Positions 28,070 through 38,886 of a stretch of 64,000 nt of DNA are shown piece by piece. Source of the stretch: an uncultured Aquimarina sp. (lineage in GTDB: Bacteria; Bacteroidota; Bacteroidia; Flavobacteriales; Flavobacteriaceae). Below the pieces are notes generated by a model. It was not told the origin of the DNA, made no database searches, and saw only the letters and a list, made by a program, of their open reading frames with translations. The DNA is taken from the NCBI GenBank assembly GCA_947496705.1, contig CANMDW010000005.1, forward strand, positions 1 to 64,000, written 5' to 3'. Both the position numbers and the translations under genes were made by a program. Each line of letters starts with the position of its first letter. Position 1 is the stretch's first letter.

Positions 28070-29722
28070 ATGAAAACTCAAACAATGATATTAAAAATAC
28101 TGGTTTTTATAGTATATATCACATATGGGTGTAGCAAAGATGATGGAGATAACTTACCACCTTCAGGTACAGGATTAGAACAACTTCCTGGTATAGATTT
28201 AAAAGAATTTGAAATCGACGAAGGGGAAATAGGTATAAGTATTAGTGCACGGAGTATTGCCAGAAAAGGCTATAAGCCTACAACAGCAGATATAACAGTA
28301 ACTGCTACTACAGGTGAGTATAGCCAGAAGATTCTTTTTGATGCTTTCAACAATATTGCCAATTTATCCTTTAAAAACGAAGATCTTTCTGATGAAGCCA
28401 AGGCTGAACTTAAAAACGGAGTTGGTATTGTAGTAAACGTTTTGGATAGGGATGATACTATTATTGCTACTAAAACTATTTCAAAAATTTCTTTCACCCC
28501 AAGCCCATCAGAAGAAGAAATTTCTGCCGATGACCTTGAAGATTTATATGCCAGAGTACATATTCGGGAAGATGTCAAGTATTATACACAAATTGTTACG
28601 AGCAATGATGATCAAATTTATGGAGCACCTAATTCCTTATTATTTACTAATACCATTCTTTTAAATACCCCTATCGTAGTTAGCAAGCTATCGAACCTCG
28701 ATTATACTTCTGAAAGCACAGAACGATTTACTACCTATCGCTTTTCAGAAGTTCCTGGTGAAGAAGGCGTGTTCACGATTTCTGTGCATAATGAAGCTGA
28801 TATACATTATCTATATATTGTTCCGGCCAATTCAGAACTTCGAATTCAAAGTAAAGCCAATCTCATTAGAAATGGAGGTAATAATACAGGTACACCACCT
28901 AATTATAAATTCAAAATAGAAAAAGCTGAAGCAGGGCTATATACGATAACACCAACTTTTACCGGAAATCCCTTGGCACTAATAGGAGATCGTCTTAATG
29001 CAGGAAATAATGGTTTAGATCCTGCTTATTTTAGGGTTTTATCTTTTGATATTGATTGGGACATACAGCCGGTAGTATCAAAATTTATGCGGCCTATATT
29101 GCCTCCTTCGGGAACATCTGAAGCCTATAACAGCACCCTAAGAAATTGTAGTAGTGGTGCTCTGGAACAAACCGTGGGAAGGTCAGAATCCCTGGAAACA
29201 AAGGAAATATTGGGTTGGGAAGAATCGATGTCGGTAAGTACCAGTAAGGATTATTCGGTTTCTTTAACTATTGAGGCAGAAGTCTCTACCAAGTTCTTTG
29301 GCGCAGGAGGATCTGTAAAAAGCGCTGTAACCGGAAGCTATGCTTTTAACAAATCAAAAACCAGCACCAGCACCAGGTCGGGAGCTTTTGAAGAAACACG
29401 ATCTACAGAAATCTCAACAGAACGCACACAGCAGGTACCGCCAAAAACTGCTATTACTGTGGCCGATATATACCAAACTTATGAAAATGTAAAAATCCCA
29501 TACGTTCAGCGTTTTAGAATAAGAGGAACTTACCAGGAAAATAATGAAGTATTAACAGGAGGAGAAATAACCACGCAATTTGCTTTTAATAGTTTTACCG
29601 GAGTAATAACCGATGTGCAAAATGACTATATTGAAGTTACTGTAAGAGGTACTAATGTCATAAACAGACTAATTGAAACCGAAACAATTTCCCGAGATAT
29701 TGAAGGAGCCTGTAGTAATTGA
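28070..29722 (+). CDS. Aerolysin/ETX-MTX2-like pore-forming lipoprotein (candidate)
   Basis: 550-residue lipoprotein: signal peptide with lipobox Cys21, followed by SKDDGDN, an acidic stretch of the kind that sends Bacteroidota lipoproteins to the cell surface. Residues about 30-340 are beta-rich and unrecognised. The C-terminal part (about 355-545) has the aerolysin/ETX-MTX2 hallmarks: long Ser/Thr-rich alternating strands (KTSTSTRSGAFEETRSTEIS), the QQVPPKTAITV turn, then strands KIPYVQRFRIRGTY and ITTQFAFNSFTGVI. Such regions form the beta-barrel insertion loop. It opens a toxin island with a TPR-HTH regulator 396 bp downstream. Family assignment is by pattern; the receptor is unknown. Confidence 0.72.
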   Translation: MKTQTMILKILVFIVYITYGCSKDDGDNLPPSGTGLEQLPGIDLKEFEIDEGEIGISISARSIARKGYKPTTADITVTATTGEYSQKILFDAFNNIANLSFKNEDLSDEAKAELKNGVGIVVNVLDRDDTIIATKTISKISFTPSPSEEEISADDLEDLYARVHIREDVKYYTQIVTSNDDQIYGAPNSLLFTNTILLNTPIVVSKLSNLDYTSESTERFTTYRFSEVPGEEGVFTISVHNEADIHYLYIVPANSELRIQSKANLIRNGGNNTGTPPNYKFKIEKAEAGLYTITPTFTGNPLALIGDRLNAGNNGLDPAYFRVLSFDIDWDIQPVVSKFMRPILPPSGTSEAYNSTLRNCSSGALEQTVGRSESLETKEILGWEESMSVSTSKDYSVSLTIEAEVSTKFFGAGGSVKSAVTGSYAFNKSKTSTSTRSGAFEETRSTEISTERTQQVPPKTAITVADIYQTYENVKIPYVQRFRIRGTYQENNEVLTGGEITTQFAFNSFTGVITDVQNDYIEVTVRGTNVINRLIETETISRDIEGACSN

Positions 29723-30118
29723 TAAAAACAAAGCAGAAATCAGTATTGAAAAAGATTGGGTTTGTAAAACAAATCATACTTTTAAGAAGCCTCTCTTTTT
29801 ACAAGTATATTGTGCTTATGTTACGTTAAAAAATATAAAGATCAATCTTTACTTTTATATATTTGAGATGACCAATGTAGTATTCAAAATGTTTACCAGA
29901 GTTCAAACTCTTATGAGCTCTGTGATTGCTTCAACAAAAAGAAAAACATCAAAGAATACCTTCTTTTTTAATTACACACTGTCGAGTATAATTAAAGAAA
30001 ATGTAACTTATGAGGTGTATATCGCGAAAAATTTGTCAAAATGCAAGCTGCACCCTCACACACTGATTTATAAAAAAATAGTGTGCTGTATTGAAACCAA
30101 AACCAAACAACCATACCC
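29723..30118. other. Spacer between aerolysin-like gene and first TPR-HTH gene
   Basis: 396 bp. An open frame spans it (29673-30122), but it starts inside the upstream gene out of frame and has no signal or family resemblance; I treat it as non-coding. Contains the presumed promoter of the regulator. No strong terminator is visible. Confidence 0.4.
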
Positions 30119-31987
30119 ATGAAATCTTTTTTAAAATTACCTCTGCTACTTTCCGTTTTTTTTTTCTGCAATTCGATGATTGCTCAAAACCAGCAAAAAA
30201 CAGATAGTATTCTTTCTCTCATTAAAAATTCTGATAACGATACTATAAAAGCCAGTAATTATATAGCGTTAACTAATCTTACATTGTATAACAATCCAAC
30301 TCTGGCAAAAAATTATATTGAAAATTCATTACGATTATATAAGAAAACAAATAATAAAAAAGGGTTAGCAAATAGTTATTATACCAAGGCGGATTATTTT
30401 AGATCACAAACTCAATATGATTCAACTCATTATTATTATAATCAGGCATTGAATACTTCTTTAAGTATAGGTGATACGCTAAGTGCCGCCATCACACGTC
30501 ATCGAATAGGTGCTCAATACATTATTGATGGTAAGTTAGATGACTGTTTAAAGATTATGGATATGAATATTCCTATTTTTGAGCGGTATAATGACTCCAT
30601 CAGTCTTGGTAATGTTTACCTAATAAAGGCCCAGGTAGCCGATATGCGTGGTTATACTAATATTGCTTTAAAAGAAAATTTAAAAGCGTTAAAAATTCAT
30701 CAAAATGCAAATGCAAAGTCAAGAATTGCAATGGGTTTTTTTATAATGGGGTCAGTTTATTTAGATATGAAACAACATGAGAAAGCTCTTGAGTTTTTTA
30801 TAAAAAACTATAAGCTGCATGATGAATTAGGGAACGATCTTCCAAAAGCACAGACGTTGAACTATATTGGAAAATGTTATTCATATCTTAATCTTCTTGA
30901 TTTGGCAGAAGAAAACTTTCAGAAAGGTCTTCAATTATCTGAGAAATTAGGCTATAAAGCCAATATAGCTCGATCTTATGTTAGTATTGGGTACAATTAC
31001 TTTAAAGCTAAGGATTATGACAAGGCTATCGAAAATTTACAAAAGGGAGGTGCACTATGGAGAGCCCTTAATTCACCATACGATGAAGCAGATGCTCTTG
31101 TTTATTTGGGTGAAATATTTATGGATAAAAATAATTATGCTAAAGCGATAGATTACTTTAATCAAAGTATCACAGTAATTGATACTATTGATTCACCATA
31201 TACATTAAAAAGGGTCTACAAAAACCGATCTATAGCTTTTGAAAAACTGGGAAAATTTAAAGCTGCCCTTTATGACCATCAAAAAAGTAAAACATTTAGT
31301 GATACCATTTTTAATATTGAACGTACCAGGGCAGTAGAAGAATTAAATACACTTTACGAAACCGAAAAAAAAGAGCAAGAGATCGTATTGCAACAAAATG
31401 AGATCGAACTACTGGAACAAAAGGCTAAAGTAAATGATCTGCAGCGTCTCTTGTTGGGGTCTGGATTTATATTATTTGTGATCACTTTTGGATTGGTATG
31501 GTACAGTTTACGACAAAAAGTAAAACGCAACCGTTTGGAGAAGGAAAAGCTAAGCATTGCATTAGAGTACAAAAAGAAAGAACTCACAACCCATGCTCTT
31601 CATATAGCCAAAAAAAATGAGGTATTAGATAATTTAAAACAAAAAGCAGAAGAACTACAATGTTTAGAAAATACTTCTAAAGGTTACCAACAACTTATCA
31701 GAACTATCAATTTTAACCTCAAAGATGATAACCACTGGGAAAATTTTGCCAGATACTTTGAAGAGGTACATAAAGATTTTAACACCAATATCAAGCAACA
31801 ATTTCCTGATGTAACACCAAATGAACTACGTTTAATAGCATTATTAAAAATGAATCTTTCCTCAAAAGAGATAGCAAATATTCTTAGCATTTCTGCTGAT
31901 GGGGTTAAGAAAGCCCGTCAGCGCTTAAGAAAAAAAATGCAATTATCGCCAAAAGATTCATTAGAAACCTCCATTTTAGAAATTTGA
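30119..31987 (+). CDS. TPR-HTH membrane regulator 1
   Basis: 622 residues: signal peptide (MKSFLKLPLLLSVFFFCNSMIAQ), periplasmic tetratricopeptide repeats (about 40-390, with phrases such as AKSRIAMGFFIMGSVYL and ALEFFIKNYKLHDELG), a coiled coil (about 415-440), one TM helix (LLLGSGFILFVITFGLVWYSL), a cytoplasmic coiled coil, then a LuxR/sigma-4-like HTH (NELRLIALLKMNLSSKEIANIL, split, then VKKARQRLRKKM). Family members couple periplasmic binding to DNA binding in one polypeptide. Two paralogs lie at 32539 and 42740. The position between toxin genes suggests control of the island. Confidence 0.88.
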   Translation: MKSFLKLPLLLSVFFFCNSMIAQNQQKTDSILSLIKNSDNDTIKASNYIALTNLTLYNNPTLAKNYIENSLRLYKKTNNKKGLANSYYTKADYFRSQTQYDSTHYYYNQALNTSLSIGDTLSAAITRHRIGAQYIIDGKLDDCLKIMDMNIPIFERYNDSISLGNVYLIKAQVADMRGYTNIALKENLKALKIHQNANAKSRIAMGFFIMGSVYLDMKQHEKALEFFIKNYKLHDELGNDLPKAQTLNYIGKCYSYLNLLDLAEENFQKGLQLSEKLGYKANIARSYVSIGYNYFKAKDYDKAIENLQKGGALWRALNSPYDEADALVYLGEIFMDKNNYAKAIDYFNQSITVIDTIDSPYTLKRVYKNRSIAFEKLGKFKAALYDHQKSKTFSDTIFNIERTRAVEELNTLYETEKKEQEIVLQQNEIELLEQKAKVNDLQRLLLGSGFILFVITFGLVWYSLRQKVKRNRLEKEKLSIALEYKKKELTTHALHIAKKNEVLDNLKQKAEELQCLENTSKGYQQLIRTINFNLKDDNHWENFARYFEEVHKDFNTNIKQQFPDVTPNELRLIALLKMNLSSKEIANILSISADGVKKARQRLRKKMQLSPKDSLETSILEI

Positions 31988-32037
31988 CTCTATCACACCT
32001 GGTTCTTTAAAAAATCTTTTAATTATATCATTATGTA

Positions 32038-32085
32038 GGCTGTACCCTTTTTGTCCCCCCTTCACATTTTCTATAATCACACTCC
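32038..32085 (+). promoter_or_regulatory. Toxin-island upstream box, copy A
   Basis: GGCTGTACCCTTTTTGTCCC begins a 48-bp stretch that ends ATAATCACACTCC and closely matches copy B at 34731. The core fits TGTMCYYYTTTTGTCYMCYC. It lies about 130-180 bp upstream of the relic start at 32217. Confidence 0.7.
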
Positions 32086-32133
32086 TTGTTATAAGTTTGT
32101 TCTTTCATTAAACCAACAACAGGTTTTGTAATA

Positions 32134-32171
32134 ATCTGCCCGATCAAAGGGGGATGAACTATCGGGCAGAT
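32134..32171 (+). promoter_or_regulatory. GGCAGAT leader hairpin, copy 1
   Basis: ATCTGCCCGAT and ATCGGGCAGAT form a perfect 11-bp stem with a 16-nt loop, followed by CTTACAAAATG rather than a T-run, 45 bp before the relic start codon. Related motifs are at 34849, 38178 and 45185. Confidence 0.6.
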
Positions 32172-32216
32172 CTTACAAAATGATCATAAATAAACCACAA
32201 AACAATTGTATAATAT

Positions 32217-32500
32217 GAAAATTCTAAGCAGAAAAAAACTACAACAAAATAAAAGTCTATTACAAGCTGCTTTTATTATAGTACTTACAATTTTTCTATT
32301 TGTATTATTTGCTACGTAAGCATTGATGAAAGGGACGTAGAAATTATCTCTGGATCAAATTCAAAGAATCCAGCAAATACAAAAATATCAATGTTGGGAG
32401 GAAAACTTGAATACTTCTTATAATACAAAAAAACAGATACTCTTTCTATAGCTGAATCTACAGGTGAGCTTATTATAATACTGATAAACAGTGACTTCTA
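32217..32500 (+). pseudogene. 5' relic of a CDC-like lipoprotein gene
   Basis: The frame MKILSRKKLQQNKSLLQAAF continues to FVLFAT and a stop. It matches the intact cytolysin start (KSFLSRKTLQQNKKALQTS). Beyond the stop, readable pieces in other frames still align: NPANTKISMLGGKLEYF against NPGAFNEVIAQGGEFDPF, and KKTDTLSIAES against RKTDTLEVSES. The lipobox Cys is lost and the pore-forming core is absent, so it is a deleted, frameshifted copy. Confidence 0.8.
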
Positions 32501-32538
32501 AAAAATATTTCACGCCCTTAAAACTTTAACTACTTATC

Positions 32539-34416
32539 ATGTTTATAAAACTCTTTCTTAAAACACTACTCATTCTTTCAGTTATTTTTTACGGTAATAC
32601 ATTAATTGCACAAAATCAACAAAAAGTAGATAGCTTACTTCAGATTATTCGACATAAAAGCACGCATGATACTACTAAGATAAAAGCCTATAATGATCTT
32701 GGTTTCCAATATGCTCCTGCAAATCCCAGATTATCTAAATCATACATTTACAAAGCATTACATCTATCAACACAAATCAAAAGTGAAAGAGGAATGGCTG
32801 GAGCACATAATTGTTTAGGGATCGTTCACTATTATCAAAAAGAATACGACACTGCACTAGTACGTTTTAAAAAAGCGCTGGACATTAACAAAAAGTTGGG
32901 GCATCAATGGGGTCAGGCTTCTGCATTGCATCAGATTGGTGTCATATATAACTCATTAAATCAATATGACGATGCGATACAAAGTTTTCGACAGGCTGGT
33001 GAAATATTCTTAAAGACAAACGATTCTATCTCCTATGCCAAAACGATAGAAAACATTGGGGTTTCATATAATCGTATGGGACATAGTCAAAAAGCTATTG
33101 AGCATTTTCTGAAAGCCATACAGCAATATGAAAAAATCAATAATGATGCAGGAATACACAGGGTCTATTATCAACTAAGCTCTATTTTAATTAAACAGAA
33201 AGAGTACCAAAGAGCATTAAATTATTTAACAAAAGTACTATCCAAAGAAGAAGCAAATAGTGAAAAGCATAATTTAGGAAGTATTTTACACGATATCGGA
33301 GTTTGTTATATGGGACTCAAAGAATATAACAAAGCCCTAACCTATTTACTCAAAGCTTTAGAACATAAGAAAGCATCTGGCAATGTTAAGAGAATTGCAT
33401 TCACACAATCTGTTATAGGATCTAATTATTATAAAATGGGAGCATATACCGATGCGCTTATGTATCAACAAGAAGCCTTAAAAAATTATGTAGCTGTAGG
33501 AGATCTTAGTAGAAAAGTATTTACCCATAACGAAATTGCAAAATGTTACATCCAACTTAAAGATATTCCTAAGGCACAAACACATGTAAACAAGGCCTTA
33601 TCTTTCGCAAAAAGCATCAATGACCTAGTAGGCAAAAAAGAAGCTAATTGCATCCTGGCTACTATTGCAGAACAAGAGAACAAAAATACAAAAGCATTAC
33701 AATTCTATAAGACCTATGTACAATTAAAAGACTCTATAAACACACTGGAAAATAAAAAACAAGTACAAGAACTCCATATCGTTTATGAAACCAATAAAAA
33801 AGAACAACAAATCATTTCACAAAAGAATGAGATTGGGTTATTAGAACAAAAAGCAAAAGTAACCAAGCTGCGACAAATCTTCCTGATATCTGGGTTTGTA
33901 CTCATAGTCATTATATTTGGTTTGATATGGTATGGTTTACATCAAAAAACAAAACGAACCCGCCTGGAAAAAGAGACATTACACAAAGAACTGGATTATA
34001 AAAAGAAAGAACTCACCACCCATGCACTTCATTTGGCAAAGAAAAATGAGGTGCTGGATAATCTAAAACGAAAAGCAGAAGGATTGCAATGTTTAGAAAA
34101 TGTTTCTAATGGCTATCGGCAACTTATTCGTACCATTGACCTTGATCTTAAAGACGATAATCATTGGGAAAATTTTGCCAAGTATTTTGAAGAAGTTCAC
34201 AAAGATTTTAATGCCAAAATCAAACAACAATTTCCTAATGTAACCCCCAATGAATTACGCTTAATGGCTTTGCTAAAAATGAATCTTTCCTCAAAAGAAA
34301 TGGCCAATATTTTAAATATTTCTACAGAAGGAGTCAAAAAAGCACGATACAGACTTCGAAAAAAACTGAGTGTCACTTCTGATGAGTCTATAGAAAACAT
34401 CATATTAAAAATATAA
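32539..34416 (+). CDS. TPR-HTH membrane regulator 2
   Basis: 625-residue paralog of the proteins at 30119 and 42740. Signal peptide to about residue 24 (IAQNQQKVDSLL at the mature start). At least seven TPR units follow, for example AGAHNCLGIVHYYQKEYDTA, ASALHQIGVIYNSLNQYDDA and GSILHDIGVCYMGLKEYNKA, more regular than in regulator 1. Then come the TM helix (FVLIVIIFGLIWYGL), a coiled coil (ELDYKKKELTTHALHLAKKNEVLD, split) and the HTH (MNLSSKEMANILNISTEGVK). The cytoplasmic half is much better conserved among the paralogs than the sensor half, consistent with one DNA target and different signals. That last point is inference. Confidence 0.88.
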   Translation: MFIKLFLKTLLILSVIFYGNTLIAQNQQKVDSLLQIIRHKSTHDTTKIKAYNDLGFQYAPANPRLSKSYIYKALHLSTQIKSERGMAGAHNCLGIVHYYQKEYDTALVRFKKALDINKKLGHQWGQASALHQIGVIYNSLNQYDDAIQSFRQAGEIFLKTNDSISYAKTIENIGVSYNRMGHSQKAIEHFLKAIQQYEKINNDAGIHRVYYQLSSILIKQKEYQRALNYLTKVLSKEEANSEKHNLGSILHDIGVCYMGLKEYNKALTYLLKALEHKKASGNVKRIAFTQSVIGSNYYKMGAYTDALMYQQEALKNYVAVGDLSRKVFTHNEIAKCYIQLKDIPKAQTHVNKALSFAKSINDLVGKKEANCILATIAEQENKNTKALQFYKTYVQLKDSINTLENKKQVQELHIVYETNKKEQQIISQKNEIGLLEQKAKVTKLRQIFLISGFVLIVIIFGLIWYGLHQKTKRTRLEKETLHKELDYKKKELTTHALHLAKKNEVLDNLKRKAEGLQCLENVSNGYRQLIRTIDLDLKDDNHWENFAKYFEEVHKDFNAKIKQQFPNVTPNELRLMALLKMNLSSKEMANILNISTEGVKKARYRLRKKLSVTSDESIENIILKI

Positions 34417-34730
34417 AAGGTCAAACACTTATACCTATTGTGTGTTTTAGAATTATGAAGTAAAAAGCATCAATGTATCCGACTTCGGGTAGATTTGCAT
34501 GTTTTTTTGCAATAAAGTAAAGAAAAATACCCCCCTGTCTGTCGGCTGGTATTAAGAATAACCTTTTAATATAAAATGCACAATGGTTCATTTAGACCTT
34601 TCTATAGTACACTATAACCATAGTGTCCGCCTATTGTCCTTTTACGGTTTTATATAATAATATCAAATTATTTCCTTCATATATTCTTACTACGTATGTT
34701 CGTGCTTCCTTTTATAACAAAGAGAAAACA
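34417..34730. other. Spacer downstream of regulator 2
   Basis: About 315 bp. Contains TACCCCCCTGTCTGTCGGCT at 34530 and GTGTCCGCCTATTGTCCTTT at 34623, two degenerate phrases recalling the toxin-island box. No gene is supported; an ORF at 34623-34808 runs through the box and looks accidental. Confidence 0.4.
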
Positions 34731-34781
34731 GGCTGTCCAATCTTTGTCTACTCGTCATTTTTTCATATTACAATCACATCC
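34731..34781 (+). promoter_or_regulatory. Toxin-island upstream box, copy B
   Basis: GGCTGTCCAATCTTTGTCTA begins a 51-bp stretch ending ATTACAATCACATCC, aligned over its whole length with copy A (32038). It is about 130-180 bp upstream of the relic start at 34912. Confidence 0.65.
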
Positions 34782-34828
34782 TTTAGGTTTGCCCTGTCAT
34801 TAGGTTGACAACATTTTATTTTGAAGTA

Positions 34829-34868
34829 ATCTGTCTCAGAGGGCTGCAGACCAAATCAGGCAGATTTC
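34829..34868 (+). promoter_or_regulatory. GGCAGAT leader motif, copy 2
   Basis: AATCTGTCT ... AGGCAGATT, a 9-bp stem with one G-U pair, followed by TCAAAAAAATG, 45 bp before the relic start. Same arrangement as copy 1. Confidence 0.5.
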
Positions 34869-34911
34869 AAAAAAATGTTTCGATGAAAGTAACGCTCTAA
34901 TTTTTTTATGT

Positions 34912-35438
34912 ATGAAAACAACTAATAAATTTATAATTTATAAGACGAATATTACTCTTTGTATGTGCAGGGCTTATTGTAGCCTGTAGCAAAGATGATG
35001 AAATTATTAATCCCGATGTAGCGGGAGCAAAAACATTTTAGTGATGGTAGACGCAGCTCAGAACCCGAAGGCTTCAACCAGCAATCTTTTAAAAATAATC
35101 TTTATCCTCCTGGTCCTCATGGCATTGATGCCGCAGTAAGATTAACTAATGTGCATGCTAATCATGATTTTCAATTATACTTTTTTGATCAGGGAAGAAA
35201 AGCTGCAAGTCTACTCAATTACGACTCGTGGGTACTACGTAGAGGAGAAGCTAGCAACAGCGACGAGATCTATCCAGGCAAGCCCGGAGGTCCTTGTTTT
35301 AAAAAGGTTGGAGCGGCTATGAATGTAACAAATAATACTAGTATTTTTAACCTGGTCTTCTTTAATTATAAAGGAGATCGAATGAAAATCTATGATCAAC
35401 AACAAGAACGATGATATGGTTCCTGGGGAATTAACTAA
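34912..35438 (+). pseudogene. Deleted and frameshifted CDC-like lipoprotein (propeller part kept)
   Basis: The start MKTTNKFIIYKTNITL shifts frame near 34955 into CAGLIVACSKDDEIINPD, a lipobox with the acidic surface signal, then stops. The cytolysin core is deleted. From about 35050 one frame reads SEPEGFNQQSFKNN, HGIDAAVRLTN and FFNYKGDRMKIYDQQQER, matching the last two propeller repeats of the intact protein (EPRNFSQQ, NGIDAAVRFTN, FFNFAGDEMMVYDINQQR). The next codon is TGA (35412-35414) where the intact gene has Trp, then YGSWGIN and the true stop. TGG to TGA is the likely change. Confidence 0.85.
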
Positions 35439-35530
35439 GCATAAAATGCAAACTCGACTTAGCTAAAGATGCTATATAACAATATCTCTTACCCCATGAG
35501 AGATTGTAAAGCTTCTTTACGGGTTATGTA

Positions 35531-35564
35531 AACATCTGTCATGCCATTGACGGATGTTTTTTTT
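35531..35564 (+). terminator. Terminator downstream of the relic
   Basis: ACATCTGTCA-TGCCAT-TGACGGATGT followed by eight T, placed about 95 bp after the relic stop. The intact terminator supports a once-functional transcription unit. Confidence 0.75.
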
Positions 35565-35794
35565 GATACTCTCTTACCAAATTGATTACTTTACACAGTA
35601 GAAAGCGGTTATAATGCGCATGCCCTTTCTTGAATTGATACTATCAATCTATCTTCTGCTATAAGAGTAAAGAACTTAAACTGATGTTTGTTCTCAATTA
35701 TTCATGATAAAAACCTCTATACACACTAGTCCAAAAGGATAAAATCAAAAGGTTAACTATCAATTATTTAGTAGGAACCTCCAATTATTTACAC

Positions 35795-35846
35795 AGGTGT
35801 CCTCCTTTTGTCTACCCCTTATTTTTCTTCATTGATTATAGATCCT
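35795..35846 (+). promoter_or_regulatory. Toxin-island upstream box, copy C
   Basis: AGGTGTCCTCCTTTTGTCTA begins it and it continues CCCCTTATTTTTCTTCATTG and ATTATAG. It is nearly identical over about 47 bp to copy D. It lies 210-260 bp upstream of the cholesterol oxidase ATG; the remaining leader is A/T-rich. Confidence 0.75.
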
Positions 35847-36004
35847 ATAGCTTTATGATATCAATCAAAATTGATAGTATTTGTTTACTATATACTATTT
35901 AATTTAAAGAAGGTATATACACTAAACACAACATACAAATAGTACCTATGAATCATAAAGCCATTTTTAATGAATAGGAAAAATATAAACCACTGGCATT
36001 TTAA

Positions 36005-37693
<1,689 letters not shown>

Positions 37694-37919
37694 TTACTCT
37701 TATAGCAAAAGCGTATCCTGCAAAACATCAAAAAAACATTATCCTATGGGTTTTACTTTTCTATTTATTTTATGTATCTCTCCAATTTTTTACAGTTTTC
37801 TGTTGGTAGATATTGAGATTATTATAAATCGGCTAGCAAGAGTTATCCCCAATTACTCTTTACTCAACTAGTTGTAATAGATAGATTGAAATTAACTTTT
37901 TCCTCATAAAACCCATGAT

Positions 37920-37952
37920 ACTTCCTTATCATAACTTGATAAGGAAGTTTTT
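37920..37952 (+). terminator. Terminator downstream of cholesterol oxidase
   Basis: ACTTCCTTATC-ATAAC-TTGATAAGGAAGT followed by a run of T; stem of about 11 bp. Confidence 0.8.
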
Positions 37953-38177
37953 TTTAATCTTCGAAAAATAAAAAATGCTTGAAATCGACCCTGCCTTGCA
38001 GGCAAGTATCCTAGAAATTGATCTTACCAATAAAATTCAGGTATATAGTCACGATATGTACCCGCTTTGTACCCCATGTATTTTTTATAATCCCAGCATG
38101 CATACTACTTTTACATTGAACTCAAGATGAGTTCATTATCATTACTTAAACACAAACTCAAATTGTTATTCTGCCTG

Positions 38178-38241
38178 GTTATCATACCATATACAACCGG
38201 GCAGATAACAACAAAAATTAAACACAAAAAAACATCATGAG
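38178..38241 (+). pseudogene. Relic leader and start of a third CDC-like copy (weak)
   Basis: A GGCAGAT hairpin (GTTATTCTGCCTGGTT ... AACCGGGCAGATAAC) is followed by ACAAAAATTAAACACAAAAA and an ATG at 38237 heading a 35-codon frame (MRVLSTFILSNTTLI). The leader matches that of the relic at 32217, and a terminator lies at 38484, but the coding part is not recognisable. The relic call rests on the leader alone. Confidence 0.35.
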
Positions 38242-38483
38242 AGTTCTATCTACATTCATACTAAGTAACACTACCCTTATATCCCGATATTTGGGTTCAC
38301 CATATTATCACACCTGGATATCGTTTTATACCCGGTATCTGTAAAAGTTAATAAAAAGCAAGCACCACATTCAGGCGCATATTTGATTACGTTTATTAAT
38401 TTGTCATGTTGGTTAGATAGCTCCTTTTATTATTGATGAAGGATAGATTTTGCCAACTTGATTCCCTTCCCTATGTACTCATG

Positions 38484-38518
38484 CTTCTCTCTCATTTCAT
38501 GAGAGAGAAGTTTTTTTT
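38484..38518 (+). terminator. Strong intrinsic terminator
   Basis: CTTCTCTCTCAT-TTC-ATGAGAGAGAAG, a perfect 12-bp stem followed by eight T. No intact gene precedes it, which supports a lost transcription unit upstream. Confidence 0.85.
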
Positions 38519-38726
38519 GACCTTACACAGTACCTTCCTGATACAGAACTCATTTAAAAAATATCTTCCCGATACTCCTTACAAAATGAAATTTTCTTAC
38601 TAAAGAAAAGATAAAATCATAGAATATATCTGGCAAGTATCCTAAAAAAACAAATTCTTACTAGAAAAATTTATTTCTCACACATAATCTTATCCCTCAA
38701 ACATCCTATAAATACTGATACCAAAG

Positions 38727-38774
38727 AGGTGTCCTCTTTTTGTCCACTCCTTATTTCACTGTATTGATTGTAGG
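38727..38774 (+). promoter_or_regulatory. Toxin-island upstream box, copy D
   Basis: AGGTGTCCTCTTTTTGTCCA begins it and it continues CTCCTTATTTCACTGTATTG and ATTGTAG, the closest match to copy C. It is 113-160 bp upstream of the CDC-like ATG at 38887. An in-frame TTG at 38740 falls inside the box and is not a credible start. Confidence 0.75.
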
Positions 38775-38886
38775 TATTTTAGTTTTGTCCCGTCATAAAT
38801 TGAGCAGTTCCCAAAATGTGATGTATCACTTAGTATATGGGAAACAACAAAAAGTAATATATAAATCAATAAACAACTTTAGTATT

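Larger units (their letters stand above)
37694..38726. other. Spacer with two terminators and a further relic leader
   Basis: About 1030 bp. Contains a terminator at 37920, a GGCAGAT leader hairpin at 38178-38220, a relic start at 38237 and a strong terminator at 38484. The phrase GGCAAGTATCCTA occurs twice (38003 and 38631). The arrangement of leader, short relic and terminator suggests a gene once lay here. No intact ORF is present. Confidence 0.5.

Noticed and set aside
29673..30122. 149-codon frame between the aerolysin-like gene and regulator 1
   Set aside because: Begins out of frame inside the upstream gene, composition is like translated non-coding A/T-rich DNA, and it overlaps the regulator's start.
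34623..34808. 61-codon frame before the toxin relic
   Set aside because: It covers the upstream box and spacer; no plausible protein features.
38740..38886. Upstream TTG start for the CDC-like gene
   Set aside because: It lies inside the conserved upstream box and the added residues hide the lipoprotein signal that starts cleanly at 38887.
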